Shown piece by piece: positions 10,709 to 21,279 of a DNA stretch of 64,000 nucleotides. The stretch is from the NCBI GenBank assembly GCA_963693365.1, contig CAVNZM010000009.1, positions 5,270,001 through 5,334,000 of the forward strand. Reading direction: 5' to 3'. The translations under genes and the position numbers were made by a program. Each line of letters starts with the position of its first letter. Positions within the stretch are counted from its first letter, which is position 1. The notes under the pieces were generated by a model. It saw only the letters and a program-made list of their open reading frames with translations, was not told where the DNA came from and ran no database searches. Origin of the DNA: Amoebidium appalachense (taxonomy: Eukaryota > Ichthyosporea).

Positions 10709-10772
<64 letters not shown>

Positions 10773-11940
10773 GGGGAGGGGGAGAGGGAGGGGAGGGAGG
10801 GGAGGGAGGGAGAGGGGGGGGGGGGGGGGGGGGGCTATGGATCCAAAACTTCCGGGAAGATCTATGAACGACGAATGACACGTTGCGTGCGCATCAACCC
10901 AAAACATGCACACGTCAGATAGGCACTGCATCAGACTCTGTGCACAGCACTAGTAAATATTGCATTTTGCCCACCTCCGGTTTGTGTCGCTGCATCATAA
11001 TACGGCAAGACAGTGGCATTGTGTGCAAAAGTTATTTGTGCATGTCAACACTGGACATATTAGTTTTTTTTTTTTTTCAATAGCACTCAGTGTTGGAAAG
11101 GGGTTACGTCCAGTACCTTTTTGGATCATCACACAATTCCTCCCACGCACTGTGCAGTGTGCGTGCATGTTCTTGTTTGTAGGTCTCTAACCACCCTGAA
11201 AGAAATCATAGTCAAAGCACAGGTTGGGGAGAAAAGATGTATGTAGGAAGAAATAACTCATAGGCATAGGTTTTTGTAAAAAGATAAAAAACTCTACGGC
11301 AGGAGTATAGGTTGCACAGGCAAGACATAGCTTGCACTTTTGGTTGATACTTTCTTGTTCTGCACCATGGTACGTACCGGCCATGGTACCAGAATTCATT
11401 CAAGAATCAATCCGCCTTAACAGCAGGATTAACGTCTATATTTGGCGGCGCATAAACCGTGACCAGCACGAACACCCTAGCCGTGTGTACCAGACACAAA
11501 TCTACCAAATTATTTCAGTGCTAGCTAGCATCTTATATCAAATGATGCAGCTATAAATTAGCAAAATATATATCATTAATCATTTGTCTACTTTCACGTT
11601 CATTTTCACCTGGGGGTGTGGTTCGCAATTCGGAAGGCCAAATAATCACAGGAGTAATAGAACCAAAATTGAGCGCAAATTACGAAACATTTAAACTCGC
11701 CAGTCGACGGTGTAACCATACAATAATCATTCACACAAAAAAGGAAAAACGTTCATCCAAATTCCCCATCATGTACATATATATTTATACACATAACCAT
11801 TTAAACATGTATATACACACAACTGTAGAGCACTCATAGGTCTTTTTTTTTCTTTCGTTTCTTTCTTAAAAAGTCTCCCATTCTTTCTTTCATTCACAAA
11901 CACCAACGACACACGAACACTTCACCATACGTCATTTCTT
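8926..11940. other. Gene-free DNA with extreme C and G runs and a GTTACC-rich segment
   Basis: No supported gene is present. C-runs of about 38 (8977-9014) and 41 (9213-9253) bases flank short copies of TTTGGCCTG. From about 9310 to 10440 the sequence is rich in GTTAC, GGTAAC, TGGTAC and GTATAC, with TTGTTACCCTCGCC three times (9472, 9593, 10092). A G-run of about 61 bases sits at 10711-10771. Open frames through that run encode only polyglycine or polyproline and are not genes. 11834-11940 is probably 3' UTR of the glycosyltransferase. Confidence 0.6.
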
Positions 11941-12628
11941 TCACATAGCCCGAACGCACCTCTCCCTCTGCTCCCTGAGCGCGCGATCAAACGCCTCCGC
12001 AAACAAAGTCTCGTTAAGGGCATAATCGGTCTTGTACTTCTTGCGAATACGGCACCCGTGCTTCTCAGGGCACGTGCTATAATCCGGAATATGACCAACC
12101 GTTTCGTGGAAAATTACCTCGAGGGGGTCCATGCCCATAGAGAAAGGCGACGGCTGCATGTAGCCGGGGGGAGTCCCCCTAGCCTCAAGCACCACCGCGT
12201 TGCTCTGGGCCCAAAGCAGGTTCTTTAATTGGGAGCTGTGCGACGTGATCATGATGGAGAAGTCGTTAAAGACGCCTATCTGCCGGTCCGACCCGTCCGC
12301 GCCACCGACGCTCACGTTCCGGTACGTAAGGCCGTACTTCTCCAGAACCCTCTTGATGACGTCATAGTTCTGGATACTTCTCTTGCCCGTGCCCTCCAGG
12401 CGCTGCAGCACTACTATATTTGGTGTGCCCTCGCAGCTCTGATTGGTCGACTTATAGCCATATTGAGCAAAGTTCTCCGAGGCAAACTCGCGCCACCTCC
12501 GGCCCTGCTCGCGGGTGAACAGGGGAAGCTCCTGTTGCTCAAAGACGATCTGCAGAGAGAAGAAACATAGGGTTAGCGTCTGGAGGTTTTGATATACTAT
12601 GCAAGTTGGTGCAAAAACACATTCTCCC

Positions 12629-12662
<34 letters not shown>

Positions 12663-13231
12663 ACACACACACCCACCCCCACCACCACACACACAGACAC
12701 GCGCCACAAAACAATAACAATAATAAGAAAAAAATAAATTCTTGAGTGCCCAAAGGCATCGACGGCATATACACACACGCGCAAGCCGGTCGCACACACA
12801 CAACCGCAACCCACCTCAATTGCGCGCTGCATGCAGACCATCTTGTTCGGGTACTGGTCCAGCGAGTCAGCAAAGTAGTGGCCCTCGTAGTTGTTGCCCA
12901 TAATGGTGTCGGCAAACACCTTCAGGTGGGGGGACTCGGGCCTGAACTGCCGAGATACAATCTGCTCAAATTTGGGCATACCGGGCTCTGTGTTGAGCAC
13001 AAACCACTGCATGAAGCGGTTGGTGAGGTGGCCAAAGTGCTCACCCAGTGTGGGTGTGTGCAGCCAGAAGCTGTTGCCAGTGACGTACTTGACTGCGTCC
13101 TTGTGTAGGTCGGCCTTCGTCAGAACAGTGACCTTAAGGTCCGTACCGCCGATCTTGCCTGTGAAGAGAGATAAGGGCACTTCGGTCAACAAAAGAAAAT
13201 GTTTTAATTTTTATTTTTATATTTTTATTTA

Positions 13232-13265
<34 letters not shown>

Positions 13266-13478
13266 CTTTATTTATTTTTTTTGAAAAAAGGTGAGCTTAG
13301 GGTTTAAGTCACGGAGAGGACGAGGGGGAAAAGAGGAAAAGGAGAAAACGAAGTTCGGCATGTATTCAACAACACAAAAGCTTGAGCAAAAGACTGCCTG
13401 CAAATACATACTGCTCTGAGAAGGGGTAAACCACGCACACCCCACATCCACGTGCTCATACACCAGACTACCACCTGC

Positions 13479-13540
<62 letters not shown>

Positions 13541-14146
13541 TCAACACATACCACGTGTGGCGCGGCACTGGGTCTTGATGGCATCCGAACACCCCTCAAC
13601 CTTCTTGGTCAGCTTATACGTCTCGGGTTCAAAACAGCACCTGTTCAGTTCTTGCCTGTGCTGCTCGCTGTCAGCATACCACACGAGCGAGTCCCTCCCA
13701 ATGCACATGTCCTTCATGATCACCAACTTGATACCAGTTGCACGGTCCACACCACACGGCTGGGTCATGTTATCAAACGTATAGTATCCCTTCAGGGTGG
13801 GTAGCCATGGGCCACCGACGATTTGGCACCCGCTATCGTCGAGCTCGATCTGCTGGTGTGTGAGAGTAACATGGGAAATATCACTGTGTGCACCGTGCGC
13901 AATGTTTCCCTGCGCCAGGTCCCTTTTCTGATACCTGTCCATAGTATCGTCACCGCCGAACGACAGGTGGATGTTATACTGAATAGGGTTACTAGTGCCT
14001 ATGAGCATAACGCTTACTGCAAACATGGCAAGGAAAGCAAGGCCGGGCGTGCCTAACCTCCTCCCCAGGGAACGGATTGGGCTGGTTGTGGCATTGTTCT
14101 TCTCCTGCCACCTCCATGGCCGAGTTCTTTGTGATTCAAGGTCCAT
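11941..14146 (-). CDS. GT61-like type II membrane glycosyltransferase
   Basis: Three exons join in phase to 515 codons plus TGA: 14146-13552, 13158-12815 and 12549-11941, all with GT-AG introns. The start is the ATG at 14146 (MDLESQRTRPW). A basic amino end, a hydrophobic segment at about residues 33-50 (LAFLAMFAVSVMLIG) and a long lumenal part give a type II Golgi anchor layout. The carboxyl third carries IGVFNDFSIMITSHSSQL (404-421) and LLWAQSNAVVLE. This matches the conserved carboxyl block of glycosyltransferase family 61 (EOGT and plant xylosyl/arabinosyltransferases), where a His-Gly-Ala-type loop sits in a sugar-nucleotide site. Here the loop is SHSS, so donor and acceptor are not predicted. 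Several Cys residues and N-x-S/T sites fit a secretory-pathway protein. Intron 1 holds a (TG)n tract close to its donor and intron 2 a long C-run. Confidence 0.75.
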
Positions 14147-15228
14147 TCTACCTAGCTTCACTATACTATTAATGTCAATTCTATATCAAACAAACAAATA
14201 CAAATTGCTATGCGCTCATAATACTTGAGTGTGCTAGAAAAAAAAAAGAAAGTGTCGTGGCTAGTTGACTTTCTTGTCCGTTTTCCACGTTGTGACGAGA
14301 GATCCCGAGCTTGTTTGCTTGCTGCTACGACTGGCGGTCTGCCCGAAGAGGGCCTGTATATGTTATCAGGCAAGATGTTTGACGGTCAAGTGGCTTATAT
14401 GACTTGGTTGCTGTTAAGTTCTTTAATCGGCCTAAAGTAATTGTTAAATAGTTAAAAGCGCTTTTCGGCCAATAGATAGATAGAAATGATAGGTTACGGC
14501 AAAAGCTCACACCCAGATGACTTGAATTTTTGTGGTCTTTTTCATTGGTGGATCTAGATTGGGTTATCTTCCATTGGAGTATCAGTGACCTTATTGCTGA
14601 TTGGAGATGGACCTGAACTTCTAAAGAGTGCACCGGTTCCCCTAAACCTAATAGGTTAAAAAAATCTAATCCTTGGAAACGCACCACTATTTTATAAAAG
14701 CTCTTTTCGGATACGAAAATGATAAATGACCAAAATTTATGTCTAATAATTTTTTGTTTCATAAATGTGCTTTTATCCTTCGCTATGGCCGTATATGCGA
14801 CGAAGTGGTTCTCTTGTAGACCAGTGCTTAGCAACCCAAACTTTCCCAAAGTCTTTCAATACTCAACGCGGTTTGGGAGGTCTTCACGAAATCTTTTGAT
14901 TGGATCCGTTACAGCGGCGTCAATTACCGGGAACTCCGCCTTATGCCATGGCCCATGGGTGACGTGGTCTATCCCACGCTTCATCAACCTGAGTGCTATC
15001 ACTGAGCCTATCAGGCCCCCACGAGTTTAATTGCACGTATTTTGTGATATTTGGATATAATTGACTTTTTTTTTGTTGCTATAAGATAAGAAATGTAAGT
15101 AGAATACTTAATTAGCATATGTAGATATCCTGGAATGTGATCGCTGTGATCCAAAAGATGCACTTGGGGGGCTGACCTGAAACAGTCTCCCTAGCACATA
15201 AGATCTGCCTAATTCTAATTTGCGAAAT
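14147..15228. other. Intergenic DNA, upstream of the glycosyltransferase
   Basis: Presumed promoter side of the minus-strand glycosyltransferase. AT-rich, with no recognised gene. An open stretch around 14780-15030 looks mildly protein-like (CHGPWVTW, SIPRFINLS) but has no recognisable relative and no supporting splice signals. Confidence 0.45.
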
Positions 15229-16276
15229 AAAGTAAATACTGGCTTATTTAGATAATCCTGATATTACGTCTATTGACTATCTGTTGAACCACGGTATGCT
15301 TCTTTTGACTGGATTTATATGTTTAATGAGTTTTCCGGGTGTATGATTATTTTCTTTTGACTCGGTTTGATTGATCCGTTGATGAAGGCAACGTGCAGCC
15401 ACAGGCTACATAACCACCAATAGAAATGAAAAAGCCAAAGCTACGAAATAAAAATAAAGCGACAAGTGACAAAGGACACCAGCGGGCAAAATTTTAAACC
15501 TTGTGTACGTGTATGCATGAAACTAGTTTGCTCCAACTAGTATGATTCATCGATGTTGACCAGACCATACTCCGCAAGAAGACATCATTACTGCTGCTTC
15601 CCAACAGGCCCCCCTCAAAACCTACCGGGGCACAGCAAGCAAGTCAGCCTCTAAAAGAGCAATGCAGACCAAATCTGAGCGAAAAAACAATCCCAACGGG
15701 CCCGGCCCCTAGATAACCCGGAGAAACTGCATCTAGCTCTCTGATAAGGTGGCCTAGTTGTGGCAGGACACACAGAAAAACACAATTACAGAATGCATGC
15801 AAGCAAACCCGGTCATTGCCATACGACTGGAGGCTAAGGACTGGCAGTCACTTGGAAAGCTCCCCGACGACCAAGTAGCCGCCCCTCCACTCACGCAGCG
15901 CAGAAGTAGCTGAAGAAGTTGCAGCAGCCCACCGCCAATAGGTCGCGTAGAAGCGTAGACAGCGTGTAGAAGTTACCATAGGTTGCAGTGGACCACCAGG
16001 CGTTGAAGAAACCACTTCTCAAGCGAGAAACTCCGCGAAAGGGAGATGCCCCCACACTCTCACAGCAGTAGGAATACACCAGGCCACACCACACACACGC
16101 TGCAGTCACGTTCCCCTGAGTGGGACTCCAATGATTTAAGTCGTTTTCTCCTCCGTATCCGAGAGTGAGGGCTTTTGTATTTTTCTTCTCCGAGATATCG
16201 GTGATATCTCGATGGCTTCTATTTTGCTGAGCATATCAATAAAGTCATTATAAAAAAAAAAAAAAAAAAGTAAATA
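15229..16276 (+). mobile_element. Possible polyadenylated retroposed insertion
   Basis: The right end looks like a transcript end: a perfect 9-bp stem hairpin with a 3-base loop (16191-16211), AATAAA at 16238-16243, then an A18 tail at 16252-16269. AAAGTAAATA occurs at 15229-15238 and again at 16267-16276 after the tail, which would be a target duplication partly shared with the A-tail. No coding region is seen inside. The short AT-rich repeat could be chance, so the left boundary is uncertain. Confidence 0.35.
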
Positions 16277-16543
16277 GCCTCATCTGAAATTGTCAGGCCA
16301 AGAAATATCAGTCAAAACCCAATATTACCGCATAAAAAAGACATAAGAAATCTAAAATGTAATTCATATTTGTGTTGGTTGGTGGGTTTACACACTTTTT
16401 ATTGCGTGGACACTGCCGGAGGCCCAGCCACATTCGACGGCCTACTGCGTTTTCCAGCACAGCCAATCAAATGCAGCCAGTGACATATGTACATGCTAGG
16501 CAACAATGAGCGCCATCGTAGTATCTGACACCCCTATTACATA

Positions 16544-16870
16544 TTATGGGTAAGCAGAGGCTAGCATCGGTAGCTCCGAAAGAAAGTTAAGGCACCGGAT
16601 CACAATATCATACTGTGCAGCATTAATAAGGTGATCTAGGATAGTCATCTTAAAACGGATATATTGAGGAAGAGAGGAAGAATTCGAAAAGAGAATAAAA
16701 CCGCCAATAACCTCCGGTTCTAATACATTAGCTAACAGGTTGCATTTATTGATAGATATGCAGCCGCGAGTAAACCGCCCCCCACACATGTTACACATAC
16801 GAGCAGGAGACACCAGAAACCGATTACACCGCCAAGCCATAATCATCTTTGCGTTTTTACACCACACCAC
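16544..16870 (-). pseudogene. Cysteine-rich protein remnant, perhaps a LINE carboxyl tail
   Basis: A 108-codon frame ending at 16544 looks protein-like and contains RMCNMCGGRFTRGC followed by a Cys and a helical tail with ILDHLINAAQYDI. A Cys-x2-Cys, His/Cys cluster followed by a short helical end is also seen at the end of the LINE at 28700-28953, so this may be a 5'-truncated LINE fragment. No reverse transcriptase sequence lies upstream. Alternatively it is a lone exon or chance. Confidence 0.3.
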
Positions 16871-17213
16871 ATAGTGTTGGTGTTTGTAGTTGTTTCATGA
16901 CTTAGATTCTATATACGTTGAACATAATTATGTTCCGCAATGGGCTATTGAACACACACCCACATTTAGTGAGTCACGGTGACACTGCCGGCCCCATTGC
17001 CCACGCACGTGTTACCGGATCAACATCACATGGCATTTACTGTACACTTTTTTTACACATACTGCCAGAGAACGGGCCATGGGTGCCGCATGTAGTGTAT
17101 AATAATGTAATAACTACTATCATATTATGTATTATCTATAAATGTGCATGAAACCTGTGTGGCCGTGCACATCTCGCTGACATTAAATATTCTGCTATTA
17201 TTAGTCTATTTTC
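16871..17213. other. Intergenic DNA, nothing recognised
   Basis: I see no gene, repeat family or RNA structure in this AT-rich stretch. Confidence 0.5.
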
Positions 17214-17277
17214 ATGTTTCCTTACAGAAGGAACAAGGGTAATGCACACGGTCCAGGAGGGGTTGCATGGGTAGTTC

Positions 17278-17615
17278 TTCCCTCTCCCGTCTCCCCTCTA
17301 CCCCCTCCCCCCTCCCCCCTCCCCTCTCCCCTCTCCCCCTCCCCTCTCGCTTCTCCCCTCTCCCCTCTCCCCTCCCCCCTCGGACCGGATCCCCTCTCCG
17401 ATCCCTTCCCCCCTCTCCCTCTCCCCTCCCCCCTCTCCCCCCTCCCCCCTCCCCCCTCCCCCCTCCCCCCTCCCCTCTCCCCCTCTCCCCTCGCCCCTCT
17501 CCCCTCTCCCCTCTCCTCCCTTGCCTCTCCCCTCTCCCCGCCCCCCTCCCCCCTCCCCCCCCCCTCTCTCACACTCTCTCTCTCCGCTACCCGCCCCTTC
17601 CCCTCCCCCCTTCTC
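17278..17615. repeat. CCCCTCTCC-type simple repeat
   Basis: About 340 bases of almost pure pyrimidine built from CCCCTC and CCCCCTC units. All apparent frames through it are Pro/Ser/Leu or Gly/Glu/Arg low-complexity and not genes. Confidence 0.9.
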
Positions 17616-18383
17616 TTAGACAAACAGATACATAGATATGGTGTTTGTGTTTCAGCTCATGAGTATTTCTGATCCAATTTCCCCCCCCCCTTATAACTGA
17701 CCCGAAGTTTTAACCAGGAGCGAAAGAGGTTTGCCCACCCCGGCCGGCCGTACGTCTACTGCATGTACGGCAACGAGTCCCCTGTGGGGCCAGTAAAAGG
17801 TAACCTCTGAACCAGCTCCCTCGACCCTATTCATCTTCCCCTCTACCGAAAATCCTTGCTCTGGTGTTATTAGCCAAACCACCATAATGAAACATGCCTG
17901 AACGTAATTGTTATCTCTCCTGGGGACCCCCCCCCCCCCCCCTCCCGGGTCTTCCCAGTTTATTTTGATTATAGGTGGGTTTTTTGGCATTCCTGTGATT
18001 TTTGAATTGCATGGACACGAGGGGGAGGAGAAGTGGGGGGAGGGGGGGAAGGGGAGCGGGGTTTTAGAAGTTTGAAACCCTTTTATTACACTGGGGGGGG
18101 GGGGGGGGTGGAATTGGGTAATGCAAATGGTTCATTTCTTTAGGGGGGGGGGGGGGGGGTCACGGTGGGGGGGGGGAAGATTAGTAGAAGGTTACTGGAA
18201 GATCAATAGAAGATCAATAGGTTCATATACATTAAGGAATTGGGCACAGGGTGCACCCACGAGGTGATGTATCTTTATCACTGTGACAACGTCATGTGAC
18301 TACGTCCCAGGATCGATGTGGCGGCTTTTTATCGTGCGTGGTTGGATCGGATTGGCGCACAGCAGGCCGCTGCCGGAAATTAA
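17616..18383. other. Intergenic DNA with G and C runs
   Basis: C-run near 17928-17942, G-runs near 18091-18108 and 18145-18160, and short repeats of AGATCAATAG near 18207-18222. The last part may be the 5' untranslated region of the LINE that follows. Confidence 0.5.
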
Positions 18384-19629
18384 ATGGCTCAACACTCTCA
18401 ACCGTTTTCTTTTTTGTTTTGGAATTTTCATGGTTTACAATCCCCGCCATTGCAAAACATTTTCGACTCTGTTCGTACCTATTCTTTTGTTGTTCTTGCC
18501 GAGACATGGTTCTATAATCATCATCGGTTGTGTATGAGCGAGATATACGGGAGATACCCCGTACACTAGAACCCCCCTCATCCTCATGCGCCCCCCAATA
18601 TAGACGCGCTACACGCCTGTCTCAGATTGTCACATATATCTCCTCTTCTCCTCTTCTCTTGTTGTCGTGTCTGACGTGTACTACGCGCTGCCGAGTGTGC
18701 AATACAGGCGACTGCCACCTACGCACAGGTCCGTGTCCCCCTTTGCCTGTCGTGCCCACTTGCTAGCGTGCCTAGTAGCACGTTCATACAGTTGGAGCAA
18801 TCCGGATTTTTGATTGGGTCTTCGTCATCGACTGGTTTCTCCCGAGGCGGCATCGCAGCTTTAGCCAATCCTAGCATTCGCTCGGATTGCAGGGTCATTG
18901 CGGCACATGAGTATTTCGTCACCATTCAGTTTCGTGCGTGGACTTTGTCTTTCGTGTACTTTCCTCCATCGTTATGTACTGACACTTTGTCAGCCGTGGT
19001 TAACCAAATTCCCGTTTCTAAAGTTTTTATGGGTGACTTCAATTGTCCGGTGGTTCCGTGTGATAGGGAACATACCCCGTCCCCAGCGCAGTTTCGTCCT
19101 TTTTCTGACCGTGCTCGTGTCCTTGCCAACCTTCTTCGAAAGCACCTTGTCCGTCTTCCTCGCGTTTTCGCTAACCACGCGACTGACTGGGGTGCCTCGT
19201 TTTGGGACTCCACCCTTCGAGTAATTTCCCCACCCGATTCCTTACGGCGTAGTTCGGACCATTCCCCTGTAGAATTTTCGGTTTCCTTCCCTGTTCACTT
19301 CGGCGGGGCTACTCAGACTAACCGCCGCCTCCTATCTCGCGATTTCAAGCACAAGTTAAACCAGTTACTCGCCGTCAAGGAGTATGAGTCGATTCATGGC
19401 TTCTTTCTTGCCGCAGTGCGCGACGCCTGTGCGCAGCGGAACCCGGCTATTTTGGAGGTTTGTTATAATGAGTTTGTTGAGTTTCTGTTTGCCCTTGGCC
19501 CGGCGAGCAGGTGGTGGGCACGGTTGAGTGCCCTTCCGTTCGGCTGAGACAGTCTCACGTTTTGCAGTCCCTACGACAGTTGTTGCCTCTACAGGAAGCA
19601 TTCGGTCTGGAAATCCGCCGGTCGGTTTG
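18384..19629 (+). pseudogene. LINE endonuclease domain, frame-broken
   Basis: The domain starts with LFWNFHGL and FVVLAETWF (18384-18540), the usual first two blocks of an APE-type LINE endonuclease. It is then frame-shifted and continues in another frame from about 18768 with GGIAAL, VYFPPS, the catalytic MGDFN (near 19030), and SDHSPVEF (near 19255), the final Asp-His block. Another shift occurs near 19510-19545, before the copia insertion. The domain nicks target DNA for target-primed reverse transcription. The residues of the active site are present, but no single frame spans them. Confidence 0.75.
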
Positions 19630-20375
19630 TGTTGTTTTGTACGGGTCTAAGGGAGCAGAGTGCACAGAGGTGTCATGTAAAACACGACTAACACATTAAT
19701 GAGAGGGCAATCGGAGTTGTTCACGAGACATTGAAAGATTTCAAACAACAACTGAATCTTTATTGTGCTCTCGGTTCCTTTTGTACTTGCGACTTATCAC
19801 CTTATCACAACTAAAGAGGGAGAACCAATCGGTTCTATCAGAAGATAGAAAAACACATTCCGACAGAGCATACGCATTCCAACTTCCGATTAAACTAAAG
19901 TGTAGAAACTCTTACTTAAATAAATTAAGTAATTATACATCTAGTCACTATTAACTCACATATATATTTATGTTCGTCTCTATAAAGAAACTTATTTAAA
20001 TACATATATTTCCTAACAGTCGACACTCTCAAAGTGAAGACACTTTGCAATAAACCGAATTCCATATATATCTATTGTCCAATCACAACACACATATATT
20101 AACAGACAGGAATGCACAACACAATCTACAGATGTACTCGCTCGCGACTATTGGCGAGCCATCCTTTTGAGAACAAAACTAGGCCATTTTGAAATAAAGG
20201 AAAGACAACGAGTGAGGCTAGTCAATCACGCTACCTCTCAGATAAACAGAGGAGAGCAAACAGAAATAAAAACACAATAAGTTCTTATCAGGCAAGAGAG
20301 CCAGGTGTGCACAGATCTACAGATATCTGTGCCCACAGAAACAAGGGAGAGAGAGATACGGGGGGGGGGGGGGGG

Positions 20376-20457
<82 letters not shown>

Positions 20458-20552
20458 ACAAAGAGGGAAAGCAGACACGAATACAAACAAGCTAGGACAC
20501 ATACATACTCCAAGGCTCTTGCTGTCATACTACATGGTGACGTATTCCAACA
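19630..20552 (-). repeat. 3' LTR of copia copy 2
   Basis: In element sense it starts TGTTGGAATACG at 20552 and ends AACAACA at 19630. It contains a G-run and a (GA)n microsatellite at about 20360-20457. Confidence 0.93.
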
Positions 20553-21279
20553 TCCCCACTCAAGGGGTTGAAGTTTGTGTTCTCGTGTCTGTTGATGTGA
20601 CGGTAGACGAGGTCCAAACACAGGAGGGGCCGTCACACTCAAGTTTCCCCACTCGAGGATGCAAACCGAAGATCCTTGAGGTGGGAAGGAGAGAATCAAA
20701 ACTGAAGAGGCACACAACGACGGTTGCCTCTGAAGACTCGAAATAAGAAATCATGGTGGTTATCGGCGATATATATATATATATATATATATAGGAAATA
20801 CTAGTGTATGTGTGACGTGTTGGTGGAGTAATGGTTTATACTGGGGACCACCCAGGTAAACACAAGGCATGAACATCTTGTGGACTGATTTATAGACTGG
20901 TGGTCAACCAGTTAAGACACGTGGAAGGTGCATCCCGTGGACTAGGTTTAGACTGGCAGTCAACCAGCACGTCATGGCTATAGATAATTATTTATACTGG
21001 GACGCCATCCCAGTTCGACATATATATAAGTCGAATATAGAAGAAAACCAATATATATGGTGGGATATGAATATAAATAAACGACGGATGGTGGAGAATA
21101 ATTCCCACTGAAGATGCACACATATGACGATGTAAGACTGAGTCCCCACTGATGAAGAGAAACGATGAGGAGTAGTAGACTTTCGTTGGGAGGCATCTTG
21201 ATCACCGTAGGTGTGTCAACTGCTGTCCAGGGCCCCAACCTACTCAGAAACCACTCGATGATGAACACCAGTGCACGGG
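20553..21279 (-). other. 3' untranslated region of copia copy 2 with hairpin series
   Basis: GAGTGGGGA touching the 3' LTR at 20553-20561 is the polypurine tract. Related AGTGGGGA motifs lie near 20650 and 21140. Four hairpins of the form CTGG-loop-CCAG lie at 20841-20855, 20896-20912, 20953-20967 and 20996-21014, each preceded by TTTATAC, TATAGA or GTTTAGA. An (AT)n tract is at 20770-20793. Confidence 0.7.

Noticed and set aside
10519-10922. Overlapping polyglycine and polyproline frames
   Set aside because: They are translations of a G61 run and flanking G-rich DNA, with no codon bias or conserved part.
14719-15030. 103-codon frame near 14719-15030
   Set aside because: Mildly protein-like but without homology, splice context or conserved motif that I can name.
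17214-17672. Proline/serine-rich frame of 152 codons
   Set aside because: Translation of a CCCCTC simple repeat, open in both strands.
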